This document shows, one piece after another, positions 8,700 through 16,245 of a DNA stretch of 22,877 bases. Made by a program: the position numbers and the translations under genes. The notes under the pieces are model-generated. The model worked only from the letters and a program-made list of their open reading frames with translations, did not search any database and was not told where the DNA came from. This DNA is from an uncultured Actinomycetes bacterium (GTDB lineage Bacteria; Actinomycetota; Acidimicrobiia; Acidimicrobiales; Ilumatobacteraceae), in the NCBI GenBank assembly GCA_937927625.1, contig CALBSD010000001.1:1-22877 (forward strand), given 5' to 3'. How positions within the stretch are numbered: position 1 is the stretch's first letter; the number at the start of each line of letters is the position of its first letter.

Positions 8700-8710
8700 T
8701 GGGATAGAGT
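8683..8710 (+). promoter_or_regulatory. Candidate promoter of the IclR-family gene (leaderless type)
   Basis: TTGATT (8683-8688), a 16-nt spacer and TAGAGT (8705-8710) resemble -35 and -10 elements. The ATG at 8720 is only 9 nt after the hexamer and has no good Shine-Dalgarno sequence, so transcription would begin at or next to the start codon. The -35 lies inside the inverted repeat, so regulator binding would block it (autoregulation). Confidence 0.45.
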
Positions 8711-8719
8711 TCCCAACTA

Positions 8720-9367
8720 ATGGACAGCGTATCAGGAGTCGGAGTTTTGGACAAGGCGTTTGTCGTCTTGAATGCACTTGTCACACGTCCTCTCGCTTTG
8801 GCGGAGGTGGTGGATGCCACGGGTATCCCACGCGCCACCTGTCATCGACTGCTTTCTGCACTTGAACATCACGGTGCAGTGCGTCGAAATGATGAAGGTT
8901 TGTATTGCGTGGGGCCGTCCATGGCAGGACTCGGACGAGCTGCTGCTTCTCAGTTTCCGTTTCTGCGGAAAGCGCGTGAAGTCGCGACAGAGCTTCGAGA
9001 CAAAACAGGGGAGAGTGTTCAGGTTTTCATGCCAGAGACCGATGGCCGCCGTTGTGTTGTGAGTCTGGAATCGCCAAACGGCCTGCGTTGGATCGTTCCT
9101 GAAGGCTCGCTGTTTCCTCTCTCTCGTGGTTCGGCTGGTCGTGCGTTGTCGGGTGCGAAGCTCAGTAACGGCGGATGGATTGAATCGGTGGAAGAGCGTG
9201 TGAAGGGTGTTGCTTCAGTGAGTGCGCCCATTATTGATGCTGCTGGGGATGTCATTGCCGCGTTATCTATCTCTGGTCCATTGGAAAGAATGAGCCGTAC
9301 ACCAGGCGCCAAGTTTGGTGCAGTGGTGTCCCGCGGTGCTCGCGATCTTTCTCAATTCGTTGCCTAA
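8720..9367 (+). CDS. IclR-family transcriptional regulator, probable regulator of leuCD (LtbR/NdgR-like)
   Basis: This is a 215-residue IclR-type regulator. The N-terminal winged helix-turn-helix (about residues 5-60) includes LAEVVDATGIPRATCHRLLSALEHHGAV, with RATCHRLL as the recognition helix. The remainder is the effector-binding domain (SVQVFMPE, GSAGRALSGA, ASVSAPIIDAAGDVIAALSISGP). It is slightly shorter than the usual 240-260 residues. An in-frame stop at 8705-8707 excludes starts upstream of ATG 8720. Divergence from leuCD is the conserved context of LtbR (Corynebacterium) and NdgR (Streptomyces), which control leucine genes; the effector here is not known. The gene ends 20 nt before the unknown gene that leads into nadABC, so read-through is possible. 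Confidence 0.85.
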   Translation: MDSVSGVGVLDKAFVVLNALVTRPLALAEVVDATGIPRATCHRLLSALEHHGAVRRNDEGLYCVGPSMAGLGRAAASQFPFLRKAREVATELRDKTGESVQVFMPETDGRRCVVSLESPNGLRWIVPEGSLFPLSRGSAGRALSGAKLSNGGWIESVEERVKGVASVSAPIIDAAGDVIAALSISGPLERMSRTPGAKFGAVVSRGARDLSQFVA

Positions 9368-9387
9368 GCCCAAACGCTTGTGCGCAC

Positions 9388-9897
9388 ATGGCGCACATGG
9401 AACAAGACACCTCACCCACTTTTCATGTCCCTGCAGACATTCTTGACATTGCAGTCGGGGTCGAAGCCAAATTGCACACGATGTTGGAAACATTTGAACT
9501 TCCCGGTGCTCGTTTGTATGGCGTGAACTGTGCAGCACGCCCAGTGAGCGAACCGAACATGTGCTTTCTCTCACAGCATCCGGATGTTTATGAGCTGCTC
9601 GATGCGCCTTCCAGTGCATTGGCCCGAATGTTTGATGCGGCCACCATTGTCACCACGGGGTGGGCGGCTCCGCTCGGACCAGATGGCACGATTGACGGTG
9701 CACCAAGTGAGCATGCGCAACGTCGTCGCGTTCGTCTCGTTGTCGTCGTTGCAGATCATGGCGTCGCCAGCGTTCTTCGCTTTGCAGACCAGCCCGATGA
9801 TGTTGTGACGGACCCAGGCTCTGCAACAGGGTCACTGGCTGAAGCAATCACTCGCTTTTGGTTCGACCCACCCATTAATTTGCCAACGACCGCATAG
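9388..9897 (+). CDS. Conserved-looking protein of unknown function, coupled to nadA
   Basis: I do not recognise the family. The 169-residue protein is soluble, with no signal peptide or membrane span. It has an N-terminal helical part (PADILDIAVGVEAKLHTMLETF), a middle with FLSQHPDVYELLDAPSSALARMFDAATIVTTGWAAPL, and a strongly beta-like stretch RRRVRLVVVVADHGVASVLRFAD (about residues 112-134), suggesting a small alpha/beta fold. Two ATGs (9388, 9397) are possible because GCGCACATGG is duplicated in tandem; neither has a clear Shine-Dalgarno sequence. The stop shares one base with the nadA GTG, so it is probably co-translated with the NAD genes. A role in NAD or leucine regulation is possible but not shown. 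Confidence 0.7.
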   Translation: MAHMEQDTSPTFHVPADILDIAVGVEAKLHTMLETFELPGARLYGVNCAARPVSEPNMCFLSQHPDVYELLDAPSSALARMFDAATIVTTGWAAPLGPDGTIDGAPSEHAQRRRVRLVVVVADHGVASVLRFADQPDDVVTDPGSATGSLAEAITRFWFDPPINLPTTA

Positions 9898-10934
9898 TGA
9901 AAGTGCGTCTTTTCACAAAGGCGCAAAAGAGAGAAGCCACGCCTAGCCTTGCGTACGTGACTTCCGCTGTCGACAAAGAATGGGCTCAACGCATCCGTGC
10001 TCTCGCAGCCGAAAAAGATGCAGTGATCCTCGCGCACAACTATCAAGTTCCTGAGATTCAAGATGTGGCGCACCATGTCGGCGACTCACTGGCGTTATCG
10101 CGCATCGCGGCAAGTGTTCCGCAGTCGACGATTGTGTTCTGCGGCGTTCACTTCATGGCAGAAACCGCAAAGATTCTTTCGTACGACAAGACGATCATCA
10201 TTCCTGATGAACGTGCTGGTTGTTCGCTTGCTGACACCATTACTGCTGATCAACTTCGTGCATGGAAGGCGCAGAACCCAGGCGCTGTCGTCGTGAGCTA
10301 TGTCAACACCACTGCAGCAGTGAAGGCCGAAACCGATATCTGTTGCACCAGTTCAAACGCAGTAGAGGTTGTGCAGTCAATTCCTGCCGATGTTCCTGTG
10401 TTGTTCTGCCCTGATCAATTCCTTGGTGCTCACGTGCAACGCATGACGAAGCGCGACAACATGCACATCTGGATGGGTGAGTGCCACGTGCATGCCGGAA
10501 TCAATGGTTCTGAACTCAAGGCTATGGTCGCAGCAGAACCAGATGCAGAACTCTTCGTTCACCCTGAATGTGGTTGTGCAACGAGTGCGATGTACCTCGC
10601 ATCAGAAGGTGTGGTGCCCGCAGAACGCACTCATATTCTTTCCACCGGCGGAATGCTTGATGCTGCTCGCACAACGAAGGCGAAGAAAGTTCTTGTTGCT
10701 ACGGAGACCGGAATGCTGCATCAGCTTCGCAAGGTCAATGTCACGACGGTCTTTGAGCCCGTTAATCGCGCCGCAGTGTGCAAGTACATGAAGATGATTA
10801 CTCCAGAAAAGTTGGAGAACGCACTTTTGAATGGCACCGACATTGTTGATGTACCTCGTGACATTGCAGATCGTGCACGACTCTCTGTTGAACGCATGAT
10901 TGCAATCGGCACACCTTCTCGTGTCGGCGAATAA
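9897..10934 (+). CDS. nadA: Quinolinate synthase A
   Basis: NadA condenses iminoaspartate with dihydroxyacetone phosphate to quinolinate using an oxygen-sensitive [4Fe-4S] cluster. The 345-residue protein has the family hallmarks: ILAHNYQVPEIQDVAHHVGDSL (44-65), FCGVHFMAETAKIL (81-94), MGECHVHAGI (193-202), HPECGC (222-227) and the C-terminal AAVCKYMKMIT. Cys82, Cys196 and Cys295 align by position with the three cluster ligands of the family. The GTG start at 9897 overlaps the upstream stop by one base. nadB and nadC follow directly, giving the complete aspartate-to-NaMN route. Confidence 0.96.
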   Translation: MKVRLFTKAQKREATPSLAYVTSAVDKEWAQRIRALAAEKDAVILAHNYQVPEIQDVAHHVGDSLALSRIAASVPQSTIVFCGVHFMAETAKILSYDKTIIIPDERAGCSLADTITADQLRAWKAQNPGAVVVSYVNTTAAVKAETDICCTSSNAVEVVQSIPADVPVLFCPDQFLGAHVQRMTKRDNMHIWMGECHVHAGINGSELKAMVAAEPDAELFVHPECGCATSAMYLASEGVVPAERTHILSTGGMLDAARTTKAKKVLVATETGMLHQLRKVNVTTVFEPVNRAAVCKYMKMITPEKLENALLNGTDIVDVPRDIADRARLSVERMIAIGTPSRVGE

Positions 10935-12564
10935 TCGCGTTCCTCGCCAATTAGCGGCGCCTGAACCTACGTGGTTCGTCAATACAGATGTTGTAGTTCT
11001 GGGCTCTGGTGCAGCAGGTTTGTCTGCAGCTCTTGCAATGCGCCCTGTGCGAGAGGTTGTCCTCATTACAAAGGACACGTTGGATGCAGGCAGTACAAAC
11101 TGGGCGCAGGGTGGTCTTGCAGCAGTTCTTGACCCAAATGACTCCATCGAGAATCACGTACAAGACACGTTGGAAGCCGGCGCTGGTTTGTGCGATGAAG
11201 GTGCAGTGCGAGAACTGGTGTCGGAAGCGCCGACCGCAATTCGTTATCTCATGGAGTTGGGTGCATCGTTCGACTCGGGCGATTCCACTGGTGAAATTGC
11301 ACTCACGCGAGAAGGTGGACACTCGCATAATCGCATCGTTCATGCTGGTGGTGACCAAAGTGGTGCAGAGGTGCAGCGCACGCTCGATGAATCGGTGCGT
11401 ATTGCAGGCGTGCAAGTCGTAGAGCGAGCCTTTGGGCTTGATGTGGTGACGGGAACAACGGCTAATGGCACTCGTGCCGTGGCCGGAGTGCGCGTTGCAA
11501 TGTTGGATAGTCGCGGTGGCGTGGAAAGCGTGGGAGTTGTGACTGCACGTGCCGTCATCATCGCCACTGGGGGTTATGGCCAGGTCTATGCATCGACGTC
11601 GAACCCGCCTGCAGTGACTGGCGATGGCATCGCACTGGCGTTGCGCGCAGGTGTTCAGGCAAATGACCTTGAGTTCATTCAGTTTCACCCCACCGTGTTG
11701 TGGAGCGGACCTGAAGCCATGGGTCAGCAGGCACTAATCAGCGAAGCAGTGCGTGGCGAGGGTGCAATCCTTCTTGACGCTGCGGGACAGCGCGTTATGG
11801 CTGGCGTGCATCCGCAAGAAGACCTCGCACCACGAGACGTCGTTGCATCCGCAATCAGCCGTCGTATGTCGGAAGCACCTGCTGGTGTTGATGACCACGT
11901 GTATCTCGACGCACGCAATATTGAAAAGTTCGAAGATCGTTTTCCTTCCATCACTGCATCGTGCATGGCTGCAGGCATTGACCCGAAGCGTGAACTCATC
12001 CCGGTGGCGCCTGCCGCTCACTACGCATGTGGTGGTGTGAAAGCGACTCTTGATGGTGAAACATCACTGCAAGGTCTCTATGTGGTTGGTGAAGCGGCAT
12101 GTACTGGTGTGCACGGGGCAAACCGTTTGGCATCAAACAGTCTCACTGAAGGTGTTGTTGCTGGCACTCGCGTCGGACGTGCGCTCAGTTGGAAACTTCC
12201 TGACGAAGTGCAGACAGTGGATGAAGATGTCTCTGGCGAGTTGATTGATTCGTATCACCGCGCAGCACTTCGTTCTGCAATGTCTCGCTATGTCGGAGTT
12301 CTGCGTACCCCAGAGGGGCTTGAGAATGCGGCACGCATTTTGAACACCTTGGGCGCCAATGCCTCGGCTGATGTCGTGCCGACACGTAAGACGTTTGAGG
12401 CCACAAACATGTTGACGCTCGCGATTGCGGTTGTTGAAGCTGCGCAATCACGAGAAGAGAGCCGTGGATGTCATCGACGCACGGATTTCACGGAACCACG
12501 CACCGATTGGTTGCATCACCTATCGTGTCGCATTGTTGACGGACGCATGGAGGTTTCCGCATGA
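10921..12564 (+). CDS. nadB: L-aspartate oxidase
   Basis: NadB is the FAD enzyme that oxidises L-aspartate to iminoaspartate, the NadA substrate. From the GTG at 10921 it has 547 residues, close to E. coli (540). Visible are the N-terminal dinucleotide fold DVVVLGSGAAGLSAAL (GSGAAG at 28-33), STNWAQGGLAAV, REGGHSHNRIVHAGGDQSG, GGYGQVYASTSNPPAVTGDG, the substrate-site stretch EFIQFHPT, and ACGGVKATLDGETSLQGLYVVGE with GVHGANRLASNSLTEG. A TTG at 10900 is also in frame; 10921 is preferred because it is a stronger start codon with a shorter overlap of nadA (14 nt). Neither has a clear ribosome site. The stop overlaps nadC (ATGA). Confidence 0.94.
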   Translation: MSANNRVPRQLAAPEPTWFVNTDVVVLGSGAAGLSAALAMRPVREVVLITKDTLDAGSTNWAQGGLAAVLDPNDSIENHVQDTLEAGAGLCDEGAVRELVSEAPTAIRYLMELGASFDSGDSTGEIALTREGGHSHNRIVHAGGDQSGAEVQRTLDESVRIAGVQVVERAFGLDVVTGTTANGTRAVAGVRVAMLDSRGGVESVGVVTARAVIIATGGYGQVYASTSNPPAVTGDGIALALRAGVQANDLEFIQFHPTVLWSGPEAMGQQALISEAVRGEGAILLDAAGQRVMAGVHPQEDLAPRDVVASAISRRMSEAPAGVDDHVYLDARNIEKFEDRFPSITASCMAAGIDPKRELIPVAPAAHYACGGVKATLDGETSLQGLYVVGEAACTGVHGANRLASNSLTEGVVAGTRVGRALSWKLPDEVQTVDEDVSGELIDSYHRAALRSAMSRYVGVLRTPEGLENAARILNTLGANASADVVPTRKTFEATNMLTLAIAVVEAAQSREESRGCHRRTDFTEPRTDWLHHLSCRIVDGRMEVSA

Positions 12565-13481
12565 ACTTGCATTCACCATCGGAGACAACCATTGCTCGGC
12601 TAACGGCGCAGGGTCTTGATGCTGCGTATGTGCAGCGGGTTATCCGCGACACCGTCACTGAAGATCTTGACGGCGGCATTGATGTCACCAGTGTTGCCAC
12701 AGTGCCATTGGAGCAGCGCAGCGTCGTGACCTTTGGGTCGCGTGCACATGGCTGTCTTGCGGGTCTCGATATTGCAATCGCGGCTGTGGAAATGGTGTGT
12801 GGTCCTTCGGCTAGCAATGTGGAACGTGTGAAGAACGACGGTGATCGTGTGGCGCCTGGCGATGTGTTGGCTCGCGTGGAGGCGCCAACTCAGTTGATGT
12901 TGACGGCAGAGCGCACCGCATTGAACCTGTTGTGTCATCTCTCTGGTGTTGCAACTGCCACTGCGAAGTGGATGGATGCCATTGCGGGCACTTCGGCAAT
13001 TATTCGCGACACGCGCAAAACAACTCCAGGCCTTCGTGCGATGGAGAAGTACGCAGTCCGTTGTGGCGGTGGTCAGAACCATCGCATGAGCCTTAGTGAT
13101 GCAGCACTGGTGAAGGACAACCACATCGCTGCTGCTGGCGGAGTTGATGAAGCATTCGGCAAGGTGCGTGAACTCGCATCAACATTGCCGATCGAGATTG
13201 AAGTGGACACTTTGGAACAACTGCGCATTGCGCTCGGTGCCGGAGCCGATGTTGTTCTCCTCGACAATATGTCGCCCGACATCATGCGTGAAGCGGTGGA
13301 CATCAGTGCAGAACACACCGAGTCAACAGGGCATGCAGTGTTGTTAGAAGCAAGTGGTGGACTCACGTTGGAGAAGGCAAAAGCGGTTGCTGAAACCGGC
13401 GTGCACTTCATCAGTGTGGGTGGACTCACTCACTCGTCACCCATTTTGGATATTGGTCTCGACATGGAGACCGTCATCTAA
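12561..13481 (+). CDS. nadC: Nicotinate-nucleotide pyrophosphorylase (quinolinate phosphoribosyltransferase)
   Basis: NadC converts quinolinate and PRPP to nicotinate mononucleotide and CO2. It has 306 residues, slightly longer than the usual 280-300. Visible motifs are TEDLDGGIDVTS near the N-terminus, AERTALNLLCHLSGVAT (116-132), DTRKTTPGLR (150-159), the substrate loop GGGQNHRMSLSDA (169-181), KDNHI (185-189), EVDTLEQL and the barrel end EASGGL / ISVGGLTHS. The start overlaps the nadB stop by 4 nt. It is the last gene of the NAD cluster, and its stop is only 3 nt from the stop of the convergent ABC1-kinase gene. Confidence 0.96.
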   Translation: MNLHSPSETTIARLTAQGLDAAYVQRVIRDTVTEDLDGGIDVTSVATVPLEQRSVVTFGSRAHGCLAGLDIAIAAVEMVCGPSASNVERVKNDGDRVAPGDVLARVEAPTQLMLTAERTALNLLCHLSGVATATAKWMDAIAGTSAIIRDTRKTTPGLRAMEKYAVRCGGGQNHRMSLSDAALVKDNHIAAAGGVDEAFGKVRELASTLPIEIEVDTLEQLRIALGAGADVVLLDNMSPDIMREAVDISAEHTESTGHAVLLEASGGLTLEKAKAVAETGVHFISVGGLTHSSPILDIGLDMETVI

Positions 13482-13484
13482 TTA

Positions 13485-14855
13485 TTACTTGGTGGCAAGC
13501 CACTTGGCTTCAGCCTCACCCATGGGGGTAGACGGAGCAGAGTTTGTCATTGGCCATAGTTCCTCGCTGATGCGTCGGAAATTACCGGCGGCACCAAGTT
13601 GGCCCAGCAATGCGTACAAGCCCAGGTTGATTCGTTGAATAAACACGAAGGACTTTGGAACCGTTGCATATTGCGCAATCGCAGAGGTGCGATCAAACGT
13701 GTGGCGCACAATCGACGTTGCGTAATCCGTTGTCCATGTCATCTCGCGTGATTCACGCACGGGTGCATAGAAATGCGCAAAGTAATCGCCCGCCTCTTGC
13801 GTGGTGAATGGTGCATCCTTTTGCAGCATGCCTGCGTCTTCGATGATGCGGCGGTATTCCTCCATGTCATGGTCCAGCACTGCGGCCTTCACCATGCCTT
13901 GGAACATCTCCATCTCTTCCACAGTGAAGTGTTTGATGAGTCCGAAGTCGAGGAATGTGACACGACCATCTTTGTGAAAGATGTAGTTACCGGGGTGTGG
14001 ATCACCGTTGAATGCACGGAAGCGATACAGGCTGCGGAACACGAAACGGAAGATCGCTTCGCCGACTGCATTGCGTTCCTCTTGTGACCACTCAAGGACT
14101 TCAGCGAACGATGAACCACTGACAAGTTCTGTGATGAGAACTCGTGAGGTGGAGTAACCGTGCAGCACTTCAGGCACATGAATGAACGGATGTCCGCGAT
14201 AGAAGTCAGCAAACGTTTGCTGGTTCTTCGCTTCCAATGTGTAATCAAGTTCTTCGCGAAGACGATCTTTGATTTCCGCCACCATGTCTTCGGGGTTCAA
14301 GCTCTTGAATCCGAATGCGAGGAGTGTTCCGAGAAGGTCCGCTGTGCGAATGTCGGCATCGATCGCCTCGGCGACTCCTGGATACTGCACTTTGACTGCA
14401 ACAGCGCGATCACCCTCGGGTGTGCGAAGAATCGCACGGTGCACCTGACCGATGGAAGCAGCAGCTATTGGTTCGTCATCGAACTCGACAAACATCTCGC
14501 TCACGGGCTTGCCCAGTTCAGCCTGCAACACCTCGTGTACTAACTCAATTGCCATGGGGGGAGCATTTGATTGCAGTTGTGCAAGTGCGAGGCGCATGGG
14601 CTCAGGCAGACCGTCATCGAGATAGCTGGCCATCTGACCAAGCTTCATCAAAGCACCCTTCATATTGCCCAATTCGTTGGCTACCTGTTGCGCTGTCTTC
14701 ATCTCGCGATCGCGAGACAACTGCTCGCGTCGTTCCGCGCCAGCAAATACTTTGCGTGCGGAGGTTCCGGCGTGTGCGAGACCAATGCGGGCGCCGAGGC
14801 GGGCTAAGCGACCATTGCGGCGCCAGCGTGAACGAAGTGCAACTGCAGGTTTCAT
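13485..14855 (-). CDS. ABC1/UbiB-family atypical protein kinase
   Basis: This is a 456-residue member of the ABC1/ADCK/UbiB atypical kinase family, whose best-known members support quinone synthesis. Family features are present: the KxGQ signature KLGQM (71-75), the Ala-rich loop AAASIGQVHRA (131-141) replacing the P-loop, the ATP lysine in VAVKVQYPG (K155), the catalytic NGDPHPGNYIF (283-293) and LDFG (302-305). The start at 14855 is supported by the ATGA overlap with the upstream hydrolase; an in-frame ATG at 14912 would give a 57-nt overlap and has no support. No C-terminal membrane helix is obvious, unlike proteobacterial UbiB. The specific substrate is unknown; no quinone genes are in the window. 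Confidence 0.88.
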   Translation of the reverse strand: MKPAVALRSRWRRNGRLARLGARIGLAHAGTSARKVFAGAERREQLSRDREMKTAQQVANELGNMKGALMKLGQMASYLDDGLPEPMRLALAQLQSNAPPMAIELVHEVLQAELGKPVSEMFVEFDDEPIAAASIGQVHRAILRTPEGDRAVAVKVQYPGVAEAIDADIRTADLLGTLLAFGFKSLNPEDMVAEIKDRLREELDYTLEAKNQQTFADFYRGHPFIHVPEVLHGYSTSRVLITELVSGSSFAEVLEWSQEERNAVGEAIFRFVFRSLYRFRAFNGDPHPGNYIFHKDGRVTFLDFGLIKHFTVEEMEMFQGMVKAAVLDHDMEEYRRIIEDAGMLQKDAPFTTQEAGDYFAHFYAPVRESREMTWTTDYATSIVRHTFDRTSAIAQYATVPKSFVFIQRINLGLYALLGQLGAAGNFRRISEELWPMTNSAPSTPMGEAEAKWLATK

Positions 14856-15730
14856 GACATCGAATCGTTTGTGGAGGAGTGTTGGGAAGTACGTGATGCA
14901 ACGTTGAGGCATGCGTTCACAAGCATCGGAACGAATTCCTCGGCACGCGCATACACGGCATCGTGATCGGCATCGATTGTCTGCACGTAGACATCGGGAA
15001 TCAACGCAGCGAGTTCCTGTTGACGCTCCGTGGCAACAACATGATCTGAAGTCGTGATGACCATTGCGGTGGGCACCTCAACCTCCGGTAGCCATTTACG
15101 AGAGTCGTATAAGCCAAGGGCTGCTCCGGCCTCAAGAATGAGACGCCAATCATGGTCGGACGCTTCCTTTGCGGCCCATGGTTCCCACGTCATCGTTTTA
15201 CGTGAGACATACAAGCGTTGCGAGATGGTCTCACGAACCGATGCAGGAACAATTCGTGACAATGCGCCAATTCCGGCAAGAGCAGTGAATCCAAAGCGTT
15301 CTTTGCGTTCTGTCACGAAGTGGCCCGAAGTTGCTGCAAGCACGAGACCACTGACGCGATGAGGATGTCGCTTCCATACAAGTTGCGCAACGGTGCCGCC
15401 CATGGAATACCCAACGGGGATGAATTTTTCAATTCCTAATTGGTCAGCGAGTGCAACTGCATCATCTGCACAATCCGACAACTTGAAACTTCTGTTGGTG
15501 CGAATGCCGCGACCATGACCGCGATGGTCAAGAGCAATAACTCGGAAGTGTTGACCGAGTTGTTCGTAACACATGAACCAGTTCAGGTCGGCCGTTGCGG
15601 TCCATCCGTGAAGCAGCATCAAGGTTGGTGCGCCGGCAGGACCTTCGATCTCGCGAAAGTATGTGGTGCCGCGCCCTGGGAGCGAAATGAATCGACCAGG
15701 GGGAAGTTGCGGAGTCGGGAACTCGCTCAG
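14852..15730 (-). CDS. Alpha/beta-hydrolase fold protein, probable CTG start
   Basis: An alpha/beta hydrolase of about 292 residues if it starts at CTG 15730. Visible are the oxyanion region LMLLHGWTATADLNW (HGW at 41-43), the LDHRGHGRG stretch, the nucleophile elbow GYSMGG with Ser109, a late Asp in ITTSDHVV and a His in DADHDAV, giving a plausible Ser-Asp-His triad. The TTG at 15622 would begin directly at LMLLHGW and remove the first beta strand. The frame upstream continues without stops as PPGRFISLPGRGTTYFREIE, which looks like a genuine family N-terminus. The only start-like codon there is the CTG whose last bases form the greA stop (CTGA), parallel to the ATGA/GTGA couplings elsewhere here. 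The substrate is unknown. Confidence 0.78.
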   Translation of the reverse strand: MSEFPTPQLPPGRFISLPGRGTTYFREIEGPAGAPTLMLLHGWTATADLNWFMCYEQLGQHFRVIALDHRGHGRGIRTNRSFKLSDCADDAVALADQLGIEKFIPVGYSMGGTVAQLVWKRHPHRVSGLVLAATSGHFVTERKERFGFTALAGIGALSRIVPASVRETISQRLYVSRKTMTWEPWAAKEASDHDWRLILEAGAALGLYDSRKWLPEVEVPTAMVITTSDHVVATERQQELAALIPDVYVQTIDADHDAVYARAEEFVPMLVNACLNVASRTSQHSSTNDSMS

Positions 15731-16206
15731 TTCTGCACCTTGATAACGGAGACAGAAACCTTCGCGCCGTTCTCAAGCGTGATCTGCACCTTGTCGCCTT
15801 CGGTGTGGCCGAGCAATGCGGATCCGATGGGGGAGACGGGGCTCATGACCTCCACACCTTCGCCGGTGCGCTTCTCTTCGATATGACCGATGAGGTAGGT
15901 CTCGGCGTCATCAGCATCGTCGCCATCAAACAAAATGGTGACGCGAGAGAGGACTCCCACTTCACCCGATGCGGGGGCGGTTGCAATCTCGGACTCTTCC
16001 AAGATGGACAGCAGCAAGTTCTTGCGGTCGTTCAGCATGCCGTACTCGTCTTTGGCGGCGTGGTAGTCGCCATTTTCCTTCAGGTCACCCATTTCGCGGG
16101 CCTTGCCAATGAGGTCGGCAACTCGCGGCAGTTCATTGTGCTCAAGGTTCGTAATCTCGGCTTCAAGACGCTGGTAGGTCTCTTTGGAGAGAAGGTGCTT
16201 TGCCAT
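15727..16206 (-). CDS. greA: Transcription elongation factor GreA
   Basis: GreA enters the RNA polymerase secondary channel and stimulates cleavage of backtracked transcripts. At 159 residues it has the usual length. The N-terminal antiparallel coiled coil spans residues 1-75 with LSKETYQRLEAEI, ELPRVADLIGKAREMGDLKENGDYHAAKDEYG; the catalytic tip acids correspond to Asp41 and Glu44. The C-terminal FKBP-like domain has SPVSPIGSALLGHTEGDKV (122-140). The start at 16206 is set by the conserved MAKHLLSKETYQRL beginning; the frame stays open far upstream, but that part is antisense to leuB. TAGCCT lies 7 nt before ATG with no Shine-Dalgarno sequence, suggesting a leaderless mRNA. It is the first gene of greA-hydrolase-ABC1 kinase. 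Confidence 0.95.
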   Translation of the reverse strand: MAKHLLSKETYQRLEAEITNLEHNELPRVADLIGKAREMGDLKENGDYHAAKDEYGMLNDRKNLLLSILEESEIATAPASGEVGVLSRVTILFDGDDADDAETYLIGHIEEKRTGEGVEVMSPVSPIGSALLGHTEGDKVQITLENGAKVSVSVIKVQN

Positions 16207-16213
16207 GCGAGGA

Positions 16214-16236
16214 AGGCTATCTGCGCCTTCTACGAT
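16214..16236. promoter_or_regulatory. Compact divergent promoter region between greA and leuB
   Basis: Only 39 bp separate the two divergent starts. On the - strand TAGCCT (16214-16219) lies 7 nt before the greA ATG. On the + strand TACGAT (16231-16236) lies 9 nt before the leuB ATG. Both fit the TAnnnT form of an actinobacterial -10 element. No convincing -35 is visible for either. leuB also has GGAG at 16237-16240, so it may be either leaderless or led by a very short 5' UTR. Confidence 0.35.
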
Positions 16237-16245
16237 GGAGCCCCT

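Noticed and set aside
8658..8777. Upstream extension of leuC on the - strand
   Set aside because: It would run across the divergent gap into the IclR-type gene; ATG 8657 has a good ribosome site and matches the family start.
10900..10920. TTG at 10900 as nadB start
   Set aside because: It is possible but gives a longer overlap with nadA and has no ribosome site; the GTG at 10921 was preferred with moderate confidence.
15805..16245. Upstream extension of the leuB frame, giving a 478-residue protein
   Set aside because: The added part is antisense to greA, and the LeuB family N-terminus begins exactly at ATG 16246.
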